From Desulfitobacterium hafniense DCB-2 (lineage in GTDB: Bacteria; Bacillota; Desulfitobacteriia; Desulfitobacteriales; Desulfitobacteriaceae), in NCBI RefSeq assembly GCF_000021925.1, contig NC_011830.1, positions 1,016,501 through 1,080,500 on the forward strand: DNA of 64,000 bases. Direction: 5' to 3'. Under the pieces are notes generated by a model. The model saw only the letters and a program-made list of their open reading frames with translations, made no database searches and was not told where the DNA came from. Each line of letters starts with the position of its first letter. The stretch's first letter is position 1. Positions 1 to 8,463 of the stretch are shown here, piece by piece. The translations under genes and the position numbers were made by a program.

Positions 1-655
1 CCAGAAGGCAGGTTGCAATGGAACAAGTAACAGCACTGATAATAGAGGCATAGGCTTTTCTGGTGAATCCTGCTACCGAGAGCAGGGTAACAACAGTAAG
101 TACATTTCCCACAAGGAGGGCAACTATGAGTGGATTATAGCCGTAAAGCATTGCCGGTATCAAAATCTTCCAGATACATAATAGTGTAAAAGTAAAGGAA
201 AGCAAGGTGCGAACTCCGGTAAATCCGGAAAATATGATGATAACCAGGGCAAAGGTTCCGATTAAAAGGATCTCCTTATCGATACGGTAGTGATCGATCA
301 TATTGGCAAAGTTGATCTTGTTATCTTCATCAAATCCAAGCAGAACCCAGGCCTTGTCTCCTGCTTGAAATATTTTGTCCACGGAGAGGCTGCCGGTGAG
401 CATATTATTGGCCTGAACCTGTTCGCCTTTGTGGGAGCCGGTTTCTATTTCAATTAAGGCGCTTTGATCACCTATGTTATAAATCCCGGAACTATGTACC
501 CCTATATTATTGACAGAAATGACTTTGGCTCGAACCCCTTCGGTAAAGTGGTATTCTTGTTTCTGAAATCCCGTAGGCAATAAGGTGAGAATCGCTATCG
601 CTATTAAAATGACAATAGTAAAAACCAATTCTTTTCTGTTAATATTCTGAAGCAT
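1..655 (-). CDS. YibE/F-family membrane protein (C-terminus cut by window edge)
   Basis: The first 218 codons are visible; the rest lies left of the window. A single N-terminal membrane helix (about residues 11-27) is followed by a soluble beta-rich stretch of about 95 residues, then the start of a polytopic domain with at least three hydrophobic helices containing GFTGVRTLLSF. This order (anchor, extracytoplasmic domain, multi-helix core) is that of the YibE/F family, whose molecular function is unknown. The start is the ATG at 655; a purine-rich AGGAAAGGAG lies 16 bases upstream, a little far. It lies downstream of the alkaline phosphatase on the same strand but is separated from it by a strong terminator, so it is probably its own unit. 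Confidence 0.75.
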   Translation of the reverse strand, partial: MLQNINRKELVFTIVILIAIAILTLLPTGFQKQEYHFTEGVRAKVISVNNIGVHSSGIYNIGDQSALIEIETGSHKGEQVQANNMLTGSLSVDKIFQAGDKAWVLLGFDEDNKINFANMIDHYRIDKEILLIGTFALVIIIFSGFTGVRTLLSFTFTLLCIWKILIPAMLYGYNPLIVALLVGNVLTVVTLLSVAGFTRKAYASIISAVTCSIATCLL

Positions 656-718
656 CTTCTTTAAGTCGCGCTCCTTTCCTTTGCGCCCAAATTGGCAATG
701 GATTGACGATCCGGGAAT

Positions 719-771
719 GAAAAAGGAGCATCGCAGACTATGTTAAAAAGTAGCTTTGCGACACTCCTTTA
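719..771 (-). terminator. Rho-independent terminator of the alkaline phosphatase gene
   Basis: A long hairpin (AAAGGAG / CTCCTTT outer stem, TCGCA / TGCGA inner stem, two-base internal mismatch) ends, when read on the minus strand, in a run of T. It lies just after the phosphatase stop codon. The stem is nearly symmetric, so it may also stop plus-strand transcription. Confidence 0.8.
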
Positions 772-795
772 TTTAGATATCTATTGAAGTTACGA

Positions 796-2379
796 CTAGT
801 TAAGATTTGTAGCCTTGACTAATTTGTCGTACACAGCGGTATTTTCATAGGCACCATTAAACAGCTCGGCACTGGCACCTGTTGCATAGACTGGAACCGG
901 TACGCCTGTGTGGGAATAGGAGGTCCAGCCGATACCTGCTTTGTTATTAAGAATATGAGTTAAGGTTACGGAAAGTGGATTATAACCGCCGTATAATAGA
1001 TCATTTTCTTCGCTGTCGGTAGGTTTGTCTTTCATGGTTTCCATAAAGGCCTTTTTTAGCTTAGCTACTTCCCGATCAGATAATTCTAAGGTCATATAGC
1101 TGGGCTCACCGGGGCGGCTTATATCATTTTTGGTTTTGTTAACAAGACCGAAGCTTTCCGTGATAACGGGCATAACGTCGTCAAATTTTAGGGACGGATT
1201 GTCTGCTTTCATCTTATTGATTAAAGCGTCAAAGGCTACATAAGATATCTTTTGGCTTTCTAAAATATGAAAAGCTGTATCATAACCGGTTGTTGCCTGT
1301 CCGATGGTCATGCCGCCTGTTTCATGATCGCCGGTAACGATGATCAGGGTCTCTTCAGGGTGCTTGGCAGCAAAGTCGATGGCGACTTGGATAGCTTCTT
1401 CAAAGGCGATCACATCACCAATATTGGCTTTGGCATCATTAGCATGACCTGCCCAGTCAATCTTGCCTGATTCGGCCATCATGAAGAATCCTTTGTCGTT
1501 GTCAAGAACATCGATGCCTTTTTTTACGAAATCAGCCAGAGTTAAATCGCCATCTTTATTATCTATGGCATAGGGCATAGCGCCGCTGTCCTGAGTAACC
1601 GGAGTCACTGCATAGGCTTTTCCTGATTGGCTGTTAAGGGCCAGGATATCTTCTTTTGTCTTAGCTATTTTGTAGCCCTTTTCTTTCATAACGTCATAAG
1701 CATCTTTTTGATCTTTGTCTTTTCCTGTAGGCTGGCTGATGGTTCCGCCGCCAAAGAAATCGAAGCCGGAGTTTGCCATTTGCAGAGCGATGTCATAATA
1801 GTCGTTTCGGGAAGCGACATGGGCATAGTAAGCTGCCGGTGTGGCATGGTTGATGGTTACGGTGGATATGATGCCGATCTTCATTCCTTTTTCGGCCTTA
1901 AGTCTTTCGGCAATGGTTTTGGGAATCGTACCTTCCACATTTTCCGGTTTGTTTCCGGATTTACTTCCCACCGGTTTTAGGCCAATGGTTCCGCTCCAGG
2001 TCTTAAATCCTGAGGAAAGGGAAGTTGCTGTGGATGCAGAGTCCGGTGCAAAGGATGTGGCGTCCTGAGTGGTTTGATAACCAACGGCCTCAAAATCCTG
2101 GAAGTTCATTTTGTCTAAAGCCATTTGATTATGTTTATTGGTTCCGCCGTAAATTTGAGCTGAGTTCACTTGTACGGCTGCCATGCCATCCCCGATGAAC
2201 ATAAAGATATACTTGGGGGTCTTTTCTGTTACTTCGGCTTTGGCTGTTGCGGCAGGCTGTGCTGCCACTACTGATGCCGGCCTGCTATCGAGTACGGCAC
2301 CTGTGGCCAGAGATAAGGCCATGACCAGACAGAGCGATGATGCCAGGAAGCGCTTGGACATTTTGAAATTCTTAAACAT
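796..2379 (-). CDS. phoA: Secreted alkaline phosphatase
   Basis: A 527-residue phosphomonoesterase of the alkaline phosphatase superfamily, releasing phosphate from organic esters outside the membrane. Residues 1-40 are a Sec signal peptide (basic start, hydrophobic core, Ala-rich end). Metal and catalytic motifs are visible: IGDGM (Asp64), the nucleophile motif PDSASTATS (Ser114), MAESGKIDWAGHAND, VTGDHETGG and, near the C-terminus, SHTGVPVPVYATG. Length and motif order fit the bacterial PhoA/PhoB group. The start has a good AGGTAAG ribosome site. It diverges from the arsR-type gene at 2630 and ends in its own terminator. Regulation by phosphate starvation is likely from the family, but no clear Pho box was identified in the short upstream region. 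Confidence 0.95.
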   Translation of the reverse strand: MFKNFKMSKRFLASSLCLVMALSLATGAVLDSRPASVVAAQPAATAKAEVTEKTPKYIFMFIGDGMAAVQVNSAQIYGGTNKHNQMALDKMNFQDFEAVGYQTTQDATSFAPDSASTATSLSSGFKTWSGTIGLKPVGSKSGNKPENVEGTIPKTIAERLKAEKGMKIGIISTVTINHATPAAYYAHVASRNDYYDIALQMANSGFDFFGGGTISQPTGKDKDQKDAYDVMKEKGYKIAKTKEDILALNSQSGKAYAVTPVTQDSGAMPYAIDNKDGDLTLADFVKKGIDVLDNDKGFFMMAESGKIDWAGHANDAKANIGDVIAFEEAIQVAIDFAAKHPEETLIIVTGDHETGGMTIGQATTGYDTAFHILESQKISYVAFDALINKMKADNPSLKFDDVMPVITESFGLVNKTKNDISRPGEPSYMTLELSDREVAKLKKAFMETMKDKPTDSEENDLLYGGYNPLSVTLTHILNNKAGIGWTSYSHTGVPVPVYATGASAELFNGAYENTAVYDKLVKATNLN

Positions 2380-2587
2380 AACTTACCTCCCAAACTTATT
2401 GTAGTACACCTATAAGTATAGGGCCGTTATGTTAAAGGAAAATCGTGGAAAGGTAAAATCTGCATAAAATTTGCTGTTCTCGAGTTTTAGGGTTAGTGCA
2501 AATGATGCAGCGCTGCAACATTTGAGCAAATTGCTGCTTGCAGTAAGATATGATTGACATGTCAATACATTAAGTTTATACTTTTGA

Positions 2588-2611
2588 TTGAACAATGGCT
2601 CAATCGTTCAA
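2588..2611 (+). promoter_or_regulatory. Inverted repeat TTGAAC-N12-GTTCAA before the first arsR-type gene
   Basis: A 24-bp imperfect palindrome ending 3 bases before the GGAGGTG ribosome site of the repressor gene. A second copy (3069-3092), when reverse-complemented, matches it at 21 of 24 positions. Position and duplication suggest the operator of the adjacent ArsR-type repressor. Confidence 0.7.
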
Positions 2612-2629
2612 TCTGGAGGTGAATGTTTT

Positions 2630-2998
2630 ATGTGCGCCTATACCGCTGATTTTGACAGATGTGATTGTAATACAATCCACGAGGATGTGGTTGCAGATGT
2701 CAGGGAGCATATGCCTGATGAAGATAACCTGATCGATCTTGCGGATTTATTCAAGGTGTTTGGCGATTCGACACGGGTGAAAATTCTCTGCGCTTTATTC
2801 CGTGCCGAGATGTGTGTTTGCGATATTGCCGTGCTTTTGGGCATGACCAAATCCTCAATCTCACATCAACTTAGAGTGCTGAAACAGTCAAAGCTGGTCA
2901 ACTACCGTAAATCCGGGAAGGTTGTTTACTACTCCCTTGCGGATGATCACGTTAAGACCATCTTTGATCAGGGGCTTCTTCATATTTGCGAAAAGTAA
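2630..2998 (+). CDS. ArsR/SmtB-family metal-responsive repressor (CadC/CzrA-like)
   Basis: A 122-residue winged-helix repressor. It has the family core LADLFKVFGDSTRVKILCAL, the recognition helix with SSISHQLRVL, and a beta-hairpin ending KVVYYSLADDHV. The metal site typical of the CadC branch is present: ELCVCD-like MCVCD at the start of helix 3 plus a Cys-rich N-terminus (CAYTADFDRCDC). A C-terminal DDHVKTIF could supply the second (alpha5) site. It is expected to release DNA when Cd, Zn or Pb binds. ATG 2630 is preferred over an upstream in-frame TTG because of the GGAGGTG at 2615 and because the upstream start would place the operator inside the gene. The neighbouring P-type ATPase is the obvious target. 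Confidence 0.9.
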   Translation: MCAYTADFDRCDCNTIHEDVVADVREHMPDEDNLIDLADLFKVFGDSTRVKILCALFRAEMCVCDIAVLLGMTKSSISHQLRVLKQSKLVNYRKSGKVVYYSLADDHVKTIFDQGLLHICEK

Positions 2999-3068
2999 AT
3001 GGGCGGAGAGTTGCATTGCTGAGCATTATATCTATGGTAACTGGGTTGGGGTTAGTTTGCCTTGATGG

Positions 3069-3092
3069 TTGAACGATAGAGCAACTGTTCAA
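3069..3092 (+). promoter_or_regulatory. Second copy of the TTGAAC-N12-GTTCAA operator
   Basis: Same outer hexamers and same 12-bp gap as the copy at 2588, in inverted orientation (21 of 24 matches after reverse complementing). It precedes the truncated HMA gene at 3122, so the repressor probably controlled that transcription unit as well as itself. Confidence 0.65.
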
Positions 3093-3121
3093 TTAATTGA
3101 ATTATGAAAGAGGAATGAACT

Positions 3122-3274
3122 ATGGAAGCGGCAATCAAAAAAGAGTTTATTCTGGAAGGGCTTTGCTGCGGCAATTGCGCTGCTAAAATCGAAAGGGATG
3201 TGGCCAGGCTGGAGGGCATGGCATCCGCCGCCGTTGATTTTGTAGCTGGAAAAGCTTCAGTGCAGGGTAGGTAA
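3122..3274 (+). pseudogene. Truncated heavy-metal-associated (HMA) domain, 50 residues
   Basis: An ATG-started reading frame with a good GAGGAATG leader encodes EGLCCGNCAAKIERD, the metal-binding loop of an HMA domain, with Cys at residues 16 and 19 (plus Cys15). It stops at residue 50 after VDFVAGKASVQGR. A complete HMA fold needs about 65-70 residues, so the last beta strand and helix are missing. The most economical reading is the 5' stub of an older metal ATPase or chaperone gene whose body was lost or replaced by the intact cadA that follows. A functional mini-chaperone cannot be excluded. Confidence 0.6.
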
Positions 3275-3329
3275 ATAAAATTAATTTAAGATACTATCTT
3301 GAAGTAAGAGAGTGGATTTGATATTCTAT

Positions 3330-3349
3330 ATATGAACAGATATTCATAT
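3330..3349 (+). promoter_or_regulatory. SmtB/CzrA-like operator ATATGAA-N6-TTCATAT
   Basis: A palindrome with 7-bp arms, 69 bases before the cadA start, followed by a further half-site ATGAACAA. The pattern ATATGAACA...TTCATAT is the classic recognition motif of the SmtB/CzrA/CadC repressors. It differs from the TTGAAC operators upstream, so the two nearby ArsR-type proteins may have separate sites. Confidence 0.65.
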
Positions 3350-3417
3350 GTGTAAATGAACAATTAAGAGAAATCATTATATGAAGAAGCATTAAGCAAG
3401 GTTTGGAGGGAAAGAGA

Positions 3418-5820
3418 ATGCCTGACAGCAGTCGTAGTCAATCACAAGAGCGGGTGAAATATTGCATTGAAGGCGAGTTTTGTGCCAATTGTTCAGCTAA
3501 AATGGAAAGGGCATTAAGTGCAACGGAGGGAATCGGGGAGACGAGCATCAATTATGCCATGAAAACGGTTTTCTTACCCCCTGGGACGATGGGCCGGGCT
3601 CAAGCCATCATTGAGAAAATCGAACCCGGAGTTAAGCTTGTGGCAGTGAAAGAGAAGGGAGCTGTGAACGCTCCGGAAAAGGTTCAATATCGGATTGAAG
3701 GGGAGTTTTGTCCTAACTGCTCGGCTAAAATGGAGCAGGCGCTCAGTGCAACAGCAGGTATAGGGGAAACAACAATCAACTATGCCATGAAAACAGTTTT
3801 ACTGCCCCCTGGGATGATGAGCAAAGCCCAGGAGATTATCGAGAGAATAGAACCAGGGGTAAAACTTATGCCCGTGGAGAAAAAGGCCGTAAAGAACAGT
3901 ATTCACGATGCGGAAGAGGAAGCAAAGGAAACGAAGCAAAAGCTGTTAAAAATTTTCATAGCGGGTATTTTTCTGGTAATTGGGCTGATTTTTGGCTCGC
4001 GTTGGCATAATACCTCCCTGGAGGTCCTTGAATACCTTGTTTTTCTATTGGCTTATGGTTTGGTCGGGTATGAAGTCTTGGCCAAAGCGTTCCGAAATAT
4101 TATGCGCGGTTCGGTTTTCGATGAAAATTTTCTGATGAGTATCGCCACCCTGGGGGCCATTGCCATTCATGAACTTCCGGAGGCGGTAGGGGTTATGCTC
4201 TTCTACGCTGTGGGAGAATACTTTGAAGATCGGGCAGTCAACCGCTCAAGGCGTTCCATCCAAGCGGTGCTTAATATTCGTCCGGATTATGCCAATCTGG
4301 TCAATGGATTAGAGACGAAAAGGGTGGATCCGGATGATGTTCATATAGGGCAGCTGATTCTGATTCGTCCCGGGGAGAAGGTTCCGTTGGATGGGGAAAT
4401 TGTCCATGGGTCTTCTTATGTGGATACATCGGCTTTGACGGGTGAATCCGTCCCGCGGTCAGTCAAAGTCGGGGATTCGGTTCTGGCAGGAATCATCAAT
4501 ACCTCGGGGGTGCTCACCGTTCGTGTGACCCGGGAGTTTGCCGATTCTTCAGTTCAGAAGATCCTTGATCTGGTGGAGAACGCCAGCGCCCGGAAGGCCA
4601 AAACAGAAAAGTTCATCACGACTTTTGCCCGGTACTACACGCCGGCCGTGGTGATCATAGCATTAGGGATTGCCTTGATTCCGCCTCTCTTTATGGGAGG
4701 GGATTTTCGGGAATGGCTCTATCGGGCCATGACGATTCTCGTCATCTCCTGCCCTTGTGCTTTGGTGATTTCTGTACCTCTCGGTTATTTTGGAGGAATC
4801 GGCGGGGCTTCCCGTCATGGCATTCTGGTTAAAGGGGCCAATTATTTAGAAGCTTTGACCTCAGTAAAAACAGTAATCTTCGATAAGACGGGAACTTTAA
4901 CCCAAGGGGTATTTGAAGTTAATAAAATAGAAACAAGCGGGCATTACACGGAAGCGCAGCTGCTGGAAATTGCTGCTGCAGCTGAAGTTCATTCCAGCCA
5001 TCCCATTGCCAAATCTATTCGGGATAAATGGGGTAAAGAGATTGATTCTGTTTCGCTCACTCATTATGAAGAAATCAGCGGCAAGGGAATTCGCTCAGAA
5101 TTCAAAGGTAAAGTGGTATTAGTGGGTAAAAAGGACCTCCTGCTTGAGAATTCCATAGCCGTTCCTGAGCTGGAAATGAGTGAAGTGGGGACTCAAGTCT
5201 ATATTGGGGTGGATGGCGAATATGCAGGAGTTCTGATGATTTCCGACCGGTCCAAAGAAGGGGCTAAAGAAGTGGTGGCTCAGTTAAATCAGAGGGGGAT
5301 TACCACAGTTATGCTCACCGGGGATCAGCGCAGCGTTGCCGAAGCTGTGGCTGAACAGTTAGGAATCCGGGAATATCATGGCGATTTGCTTCCGGAAGAT
5401 AAGGTCACCTGGCTTGAGCATTACCAACAGAAGCTTAAGGGGAAAGGGAAAGTTGTCTTTGTTGGGGATGGGATTAATGACGCGCCGGTCTTAAGCCGGG
5501 CCGATATTGGAGTAGCGATGGGTGGTTTGGGCTCTGATGCGGCTATCGAAGCGGCGGATGTGGTTCTGATGGAAGACCGGCCAGGTAAATTGGTCAGTGC
5601 AATGGATATTGCACAGTTTACCAAAAAGGTGATCTGGCAGAACATTGGCTTCGCATTGGTTATCAAACTTGGTTTTATTGGGCTGGGCATGTTTGGCGTG
5701 GCAAACATGTGGGAAGCTGTTTTCGCTGATGTGGGAGTGGCTTTGCTGGCGATTTTAAATGCTACCCGTGTCAGACGTTATACCCGCCCTGAAAAAGCTG
5801 CCGCTCTTCCGAGCCTTTGA
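3418..5820 (+). CDS. cadA: Heavy-metal P1B-type ATPase (Cd/Zn/Pb exporter) with two tandem HMA domains
   Basis: An 800-residue export ATPase of the inner membrane. Two N-terminal HMA domains carry CxxC at Cys22/25 and Cys98/101. They are almost identical over about 45 residues with a 76-residue period, a clear tandem duplication. Then come membrane helices, the TGESVPR actuator loop, the CPC motif in SCPCALVIS, the phosphorylation motif DKTGTLT, the HP motif HSSHPIAKS, TGDQ and GDGINDAP. CPC in place of other motifs places it in the Cd/Zn/Pb group. ATG 3418 is chosen because GGAGGG lies 7 bases upstream; a TTG five codons earlier overlaps that site. Flanked by two ArsR-type repressors and preceded by a CzrA-like operator, it is surely metal-induced. 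Confidence 0.95.
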   Translation: MPDSSRSQSQERVKYCIEGEFCANCSAKMERALSATEGIGETSINYAMKTVFLPPGTMGRAQAIIEKIEPGVKLVAVKEKGAVNAPEKVQYRIEGEFCPNCSAKMEQALSATAGIGETTINYAMKTVLLPPGMMSKAQEIIERIEPGVKLMPVEKKAVKNSIHDAEEEAKETKQKLLKIFIAGIFLVIGLIFGSRWHNTSLEVLEYLVFLLAYGLVGYEVLAKAFRNIMRGSVFDENFLMSIATLGAIAIHELPEAVGVMLFYAVGEYFEDRAVNRSRRSIQAVLNIRPDYANLVNGLETKRVDPDDVHIGQLILIRPGEKVPLDGEIVHGSSYVDTSALTGESVPRSVKVGDSVLAGIINTSGVLTVRVTREFADSSVQKILDLVENASARKAKTEKFITTFARYYTPAVVIIALGIALIPPLFMGGDFREWLYRAMTILVISCPCALVISVPLGYFGGIGGASRHGILVKGANYLEALTSVKTVIFDKTGTLTQGVFEVNKIETSGHYTEAQLLEIAAAAEVHSSHPIAKSIRDKWGKEIDSVSLTHYEEISGKGIRSEFKGKVVLVGKKDLLLENSIAVPELEMSEVGTQVYIGVDGEYAGVLMISDRSKEGAKEVVAQLNQRGITTVMLTGDQRSVAEAVAEQLGIREYHGDLLPEDKVTWLEHYQQKLKGKGKVVFVGDGINDAPVLSRADIGVAMGGLGSDAAIEAADVVLMEDRPGKLVSAMDIAQFTKKVIWQNIGFALVIKLGFIGLGMFGVANMWEAVFADVGVALLAILNATRVRRYTRPEKAAALPSL

Positions 5821-5850
5821 GCCCCCTTTACTTGTCATGGTGCAGATTTA

Positions 5851-5869
5851 CTGATATAGTACTAATCAG
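5851..5869 (+). promoter_or_regulatory. Palindrome CTGAT...ATCAG around TAGTACTA
   Basis: A 19-bp interrupted palindrome 32 bases before the second ArsR-type gene, centred on the perfect 8-mer TAGTACTA. Its position suggests an operator or overlapping promoter; no second copy was found. Confidence 0.4.
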
Positions 5870-5900
5870 CAGGGACTAGCATAATGGGGTGAATCTGACA

Positions 5901-6278
5901 ATGACTTCCAATAAGTGTCATGAAAATAATGAAAACATTTCATGTGAGGTGGTGTGTACCCACCCGGATGTGATTCGTGCTTATGCTGATCAGATGCTGA
6001 GCCTGGATCGGGCCACCAAATTGGCGGATTTATTCAAGACTCTGGGAGATCCTACCCGGGTACGGCTTATGGATGCGCTTGCCAAGACGGAGATTTGTGT
6101 TTGCGATCTCGCGGAACTTCTGGGTTTAAGTCAGTCTGCCACCTCCCATCAACTCAGGGTTTTGCGGAGCAGCAATCTTGTCAAGTACCGGCGGGAGGGG
6201 AAAATGGTCTATTATTCCCTTCATGATAGCCATGTTCAGGAACTTTACCGTCAAGGATTAGAGCATATTGATGAATGA
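5901..6278 (+). CDS. cadC: Second ArsR/SmtB-family repressor (CadC-like)
   Basis: A 125-residue paralogue of the gene at 2630. It shares LADLFKTLGDPTRVRLMDAL, the CVCD metal motif in TEICVCDLAELLG, the recognition helix SATSHQLRVLRSSNLV and the wing REGKMVYYSL. The N-terminus holds further Cys and His residues (NKCHENNE, ISCEVVCTH), the usual extra ligands of CadC that bind soft metals. ATG 5901 is preferred over GTG 5889, since GGGGTG lies at a normal distance before the ATG. It follows cadA by 80 bases and ends in a strong terminator. Which repressor acts on which operator cannot be told from sequence. Confidence 0.88.
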   Translation: MTSNKCHENNENISCEVVCTHPDVIRAYADQMLSLDRATKLADLFKTLGDPTRVRLMDALAKTEICVCDLAELLGLSQSATSHQLRVLRSSNLVKYRREGKMVYYSLHDSHVQELYRQGLEHIDE

Positions 6279-6285
6279 AATAGAC

Positions 6286-6327
6286 AAAGGCGTACTCTCT
6301 CATTAGTGGAGCGGGTACGCCTTTTTT
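6286..6327 (+). terminator. Terminator closing the metal-resistance block
   Basis: AAAGGCGTAC pairs with GTACGCCTTT across a 19-base loop, followed by a T-rich run. It lies right after the second repressor's stop codon. Confidence 0.88.
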
Positions 6328-6406
6328 ATTTGAAACAATTATTTTGCGGCAATAGCCTATCGTTGTTTTGGTTGTCCCCATGGGCTTGATATTTGTATAA
6401 TAAGTT

Positions 6407-7970
6407 GAGTTAGTTTCATAACTCGAAACCCTTAATATTTCAGCTTTTTTTGACAAATTAAAAAGGAGTACCTCCCCAACATCTCGAAATTGTAGTCGTC
6501 CAAAACCAAACACCGAGAGGTAGGAAAGGAGTACTCCCTGATGTTTAATATTCGCCAAGAACGTCTATTTTCCTTGGAGGAAATACTAGAAACTTCTCCA
6601 AGAGAATCATATGCTCTAATTCTTGGGCCTTTGGACATTAACCCTTTACTTGAGGCGGTTTCAAAAAAGGCAATCTTCGGAGCTCCAACTCAACTAAACT
6701 ACACCGCTATGATCTACTCTTTGATCATTCGAGTCATTGAAAGAATCCCTACAATTAAGGACTTGCGTAAGCGTTTGAAAAACAGCCTGGAATTTCGTTT
6801 CGACTGTGGATTTACGCTTGCTGACTCGGTTCCTAGCGAAGCATCTTATTGCCGAATGATCAAAAAGATAGATGACTCCTCTGTTTTGGCTAACTCTCAG
6901 GATGATTTGGTGCTTCAGGCATTTAAAGAAGGGTTTATTGATCCAGAATGTGTTGTGGCAATAGATGCTACTCATATCGAAGCGAGAGATCGCAAGCCTG
7001 AAAAAAAGCAAGAAGAAACTCCGGTTGAAAAGACTCCTAAAAAGCGTGGACGGAAGCCCAAATCAGAAAGAGAGGCATGGCTTAAGGAACAAGAGGAGCT
7101 AGAAAAGAATCGCCCCATATTTGAGAAGAAGATTGAAGATCAACTTTCCTGCACCTTCACAGAATTAGCACAACACATTCCTCTTGATCCTCAATGGGGG
7201 ATTAAAAAGAATTCAGAAGGAAAAAACGTGTTCTGGTATGGCTTCAAAGGGCACCTCCTTGTTGATTGTAAGGGTCAGTACGTTTTAAGTTCTTTACTAT
7301 CTTCAGGGAACATAAATGATGGGAAAATGGCTATTCCTTTGCTTAAAGCGCTGAGTGAAAAACATCCTTACTTGAACCCCTCCTATATCCTCGCAGATGC
7401 TGGATATGACTATATCCCCATATACCAGCAAGCGAGATGTATAGGAGCACGGGCACTCATTGATTACAATAAGCGAAACGAGCAACTTCCAGAAGACAAT
7501 GATAAATATTTTCGTCCAATATGCCAGAAGGGTTATTCGTACCGCTACGATAGCCATGATCCGCGTTATGATACTTTGAAATACACTCGACCCAAGGAAT
7601 GCCAGGAGTGTCCCCTCAAAGATAGTGATACCTGCCAAAAGGTATTTAAGATTAAGACTTTGTCAGATCCCAGAAAGTACACAGTACCAGCTAGGGGAAG
7701 CGACCGTTACTTTGAGCTTTACAAACAACGAACCGCTGTAGAGCGAGTCAATGCGTATCTAAAGGAGTATTTCCAGCTCAACAATATCCGTCATCGCGGA
7801 AAAAGTGCCCAAGTAGATTTTCAGTTTTCAATCCTTGCTTATACCCTCTGCAAATTAGCAGTTGACCGACTAAACAAGTCCATGAGAATTGCCGCTTAAT
7901 TTTTAAAAACGTATGCTCCGAAATTCTGTTAGTCTATTCTATTTTCAGACTAACATTATGAAATTAACTC
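6407..7970 (+). mobile_element. IS1182-family insertion sequence, copy A
   Basis: A 1564-bp element. The ends are imperfect inverted repeats: left GAGTTAGTTTCATAA, right (reversed) GAGTTAATTTCATAA. It is flanked by a 4-bp direct repeat AGTT (6403-6406 and 7971-7974). Near the right end is a conserved hairpin GTTAGTCT...AGACTAAC. It carries one transposase. Copies B (40920) and C (50580) are about 3 bp longer and more similar to each other than to this one. Confidence 0.92.
6541..7899 (+). CDS. IS1182-family transposase (copy A)
   Basis: A 452-residue DDE transposase. The N-terminal half carries the DUF772-like region (LIIRVIERIPTIKDLRKRL, then FRFDCG). The catalytic core includes AIDATHIEAR (first Asp), a Lys/Arg-rich linker RKPEKKQEETP...KKRGRKPKSE, DAGYDY (second Asp) and QRTAVERVNAYLKEYF (Glu). 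The gene appears intact: start MFNIRQERL with GGAAAGGAG upstream, full length for the family. It differs from copies B and C at many residues, so it is an older or separate insertion. Confidence 0.93.
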   Translation: MFNIRQERLFSLEEILETSPRESYALILGPLDINPLLEAVSKKAIFGAPTQLNYTAMIYSLIIRVIERIPTIKDLRKRLKNSLEFRFDCGFTLADSVPSEASYCRMIKKIDDSSVLANSQDDLVLQAFKEGFIDPECVVAIDATHIEARDRKPEKKQEETPVEKTPKKRGRKPKSEREAWLKEQEELEKNRPIFEKKIEDQLSCTFTELAQHIPLDPQWGIKKNSEGKNVFWYGFKGHLLVDCKGQYVLSSLLSSGNINDGKMAIPLLKALSEKHPYLNPSYILADAGYDYIPIYQQARCIGARALIDYNKRNEQLPEDNDKYFRPICQKGYSYRYDSHDPRYDTLKYTRPKECQECPLKDSDTCQKVFKIKTLSDPRKYTVPARGSDRYFELYKQRTAVERVNAYLKEYFQLNNIRHRGKSAQVDFQFSILAYTLCKLAVDRLNKSMRIAA

Positions 7971-8006
7971 AGTTAATAATAATTATCTGGGATTGAGGTG
8001 CGGCCG

Positions 8007-8451
8007 ATGAAAATTCCGTTAAGTTATCAAGCGACCGAATATGACTGCGGGCCAACAACGATGATGAATGCTATCAGCTCTTTTTGATCGGGAAGAAATA
8101 CCACCCGATGCTATTAAATATATTATGTTTTATTGTCTGGATGTCTATAATGATAAGGGAGAGATAGGTAAAAAAGGGACTTCCGCCATGGCTATGATGT
8201 TTATCAGCAATTGGCTGTGTCAATTCGGCAAGGCTAAAGATTTCCCCATTGAAATCGCTTATCTGACTAAAGAAAATGTCTTTATCGGCCAGACAAGTAA
8301 AATCGTTATGGCGCTTCAGCAAGGAGGCGTTGTCGTCGTACGTCTTTATTACGGAGAAGAGCACTATGTCCCATTGGGCTGTGTTTTTATTGTAGCGATG
8401 ATTATCATGAATGAGCGAGTGCCCCACCGTATCGAACAAAGAGTTGCTTGA
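8007..8451 (+). pseudogene. Frameshifted C39-like papain-fold protein
   Basis: The reading frame opens at ATG 8007 with MKIPLSYQATEYDCGPTTMM, the conserved Cys-containing start (YDCGPT) of the peptidase C39-like family. It hits a stop after 26 residues at AISSF. The continuation LFDREEIPPDAIKYIM is in another frame, so about 1 base was gained or 2 lost near 8080. The distal part keeps EEHYVPL, where the family has its His, then becomes unrelated, suggesting a second lesion near 8380. It lies 13 bases before an Eis-like acetyltransferase, a pairing I recognise from other Firmicutes. IS1182 copy A ends only 36 bases upstream and may have removed its promoter. Confidence 0.75.
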
Positions 8452-8463
8452 AAGGAGGATTTT

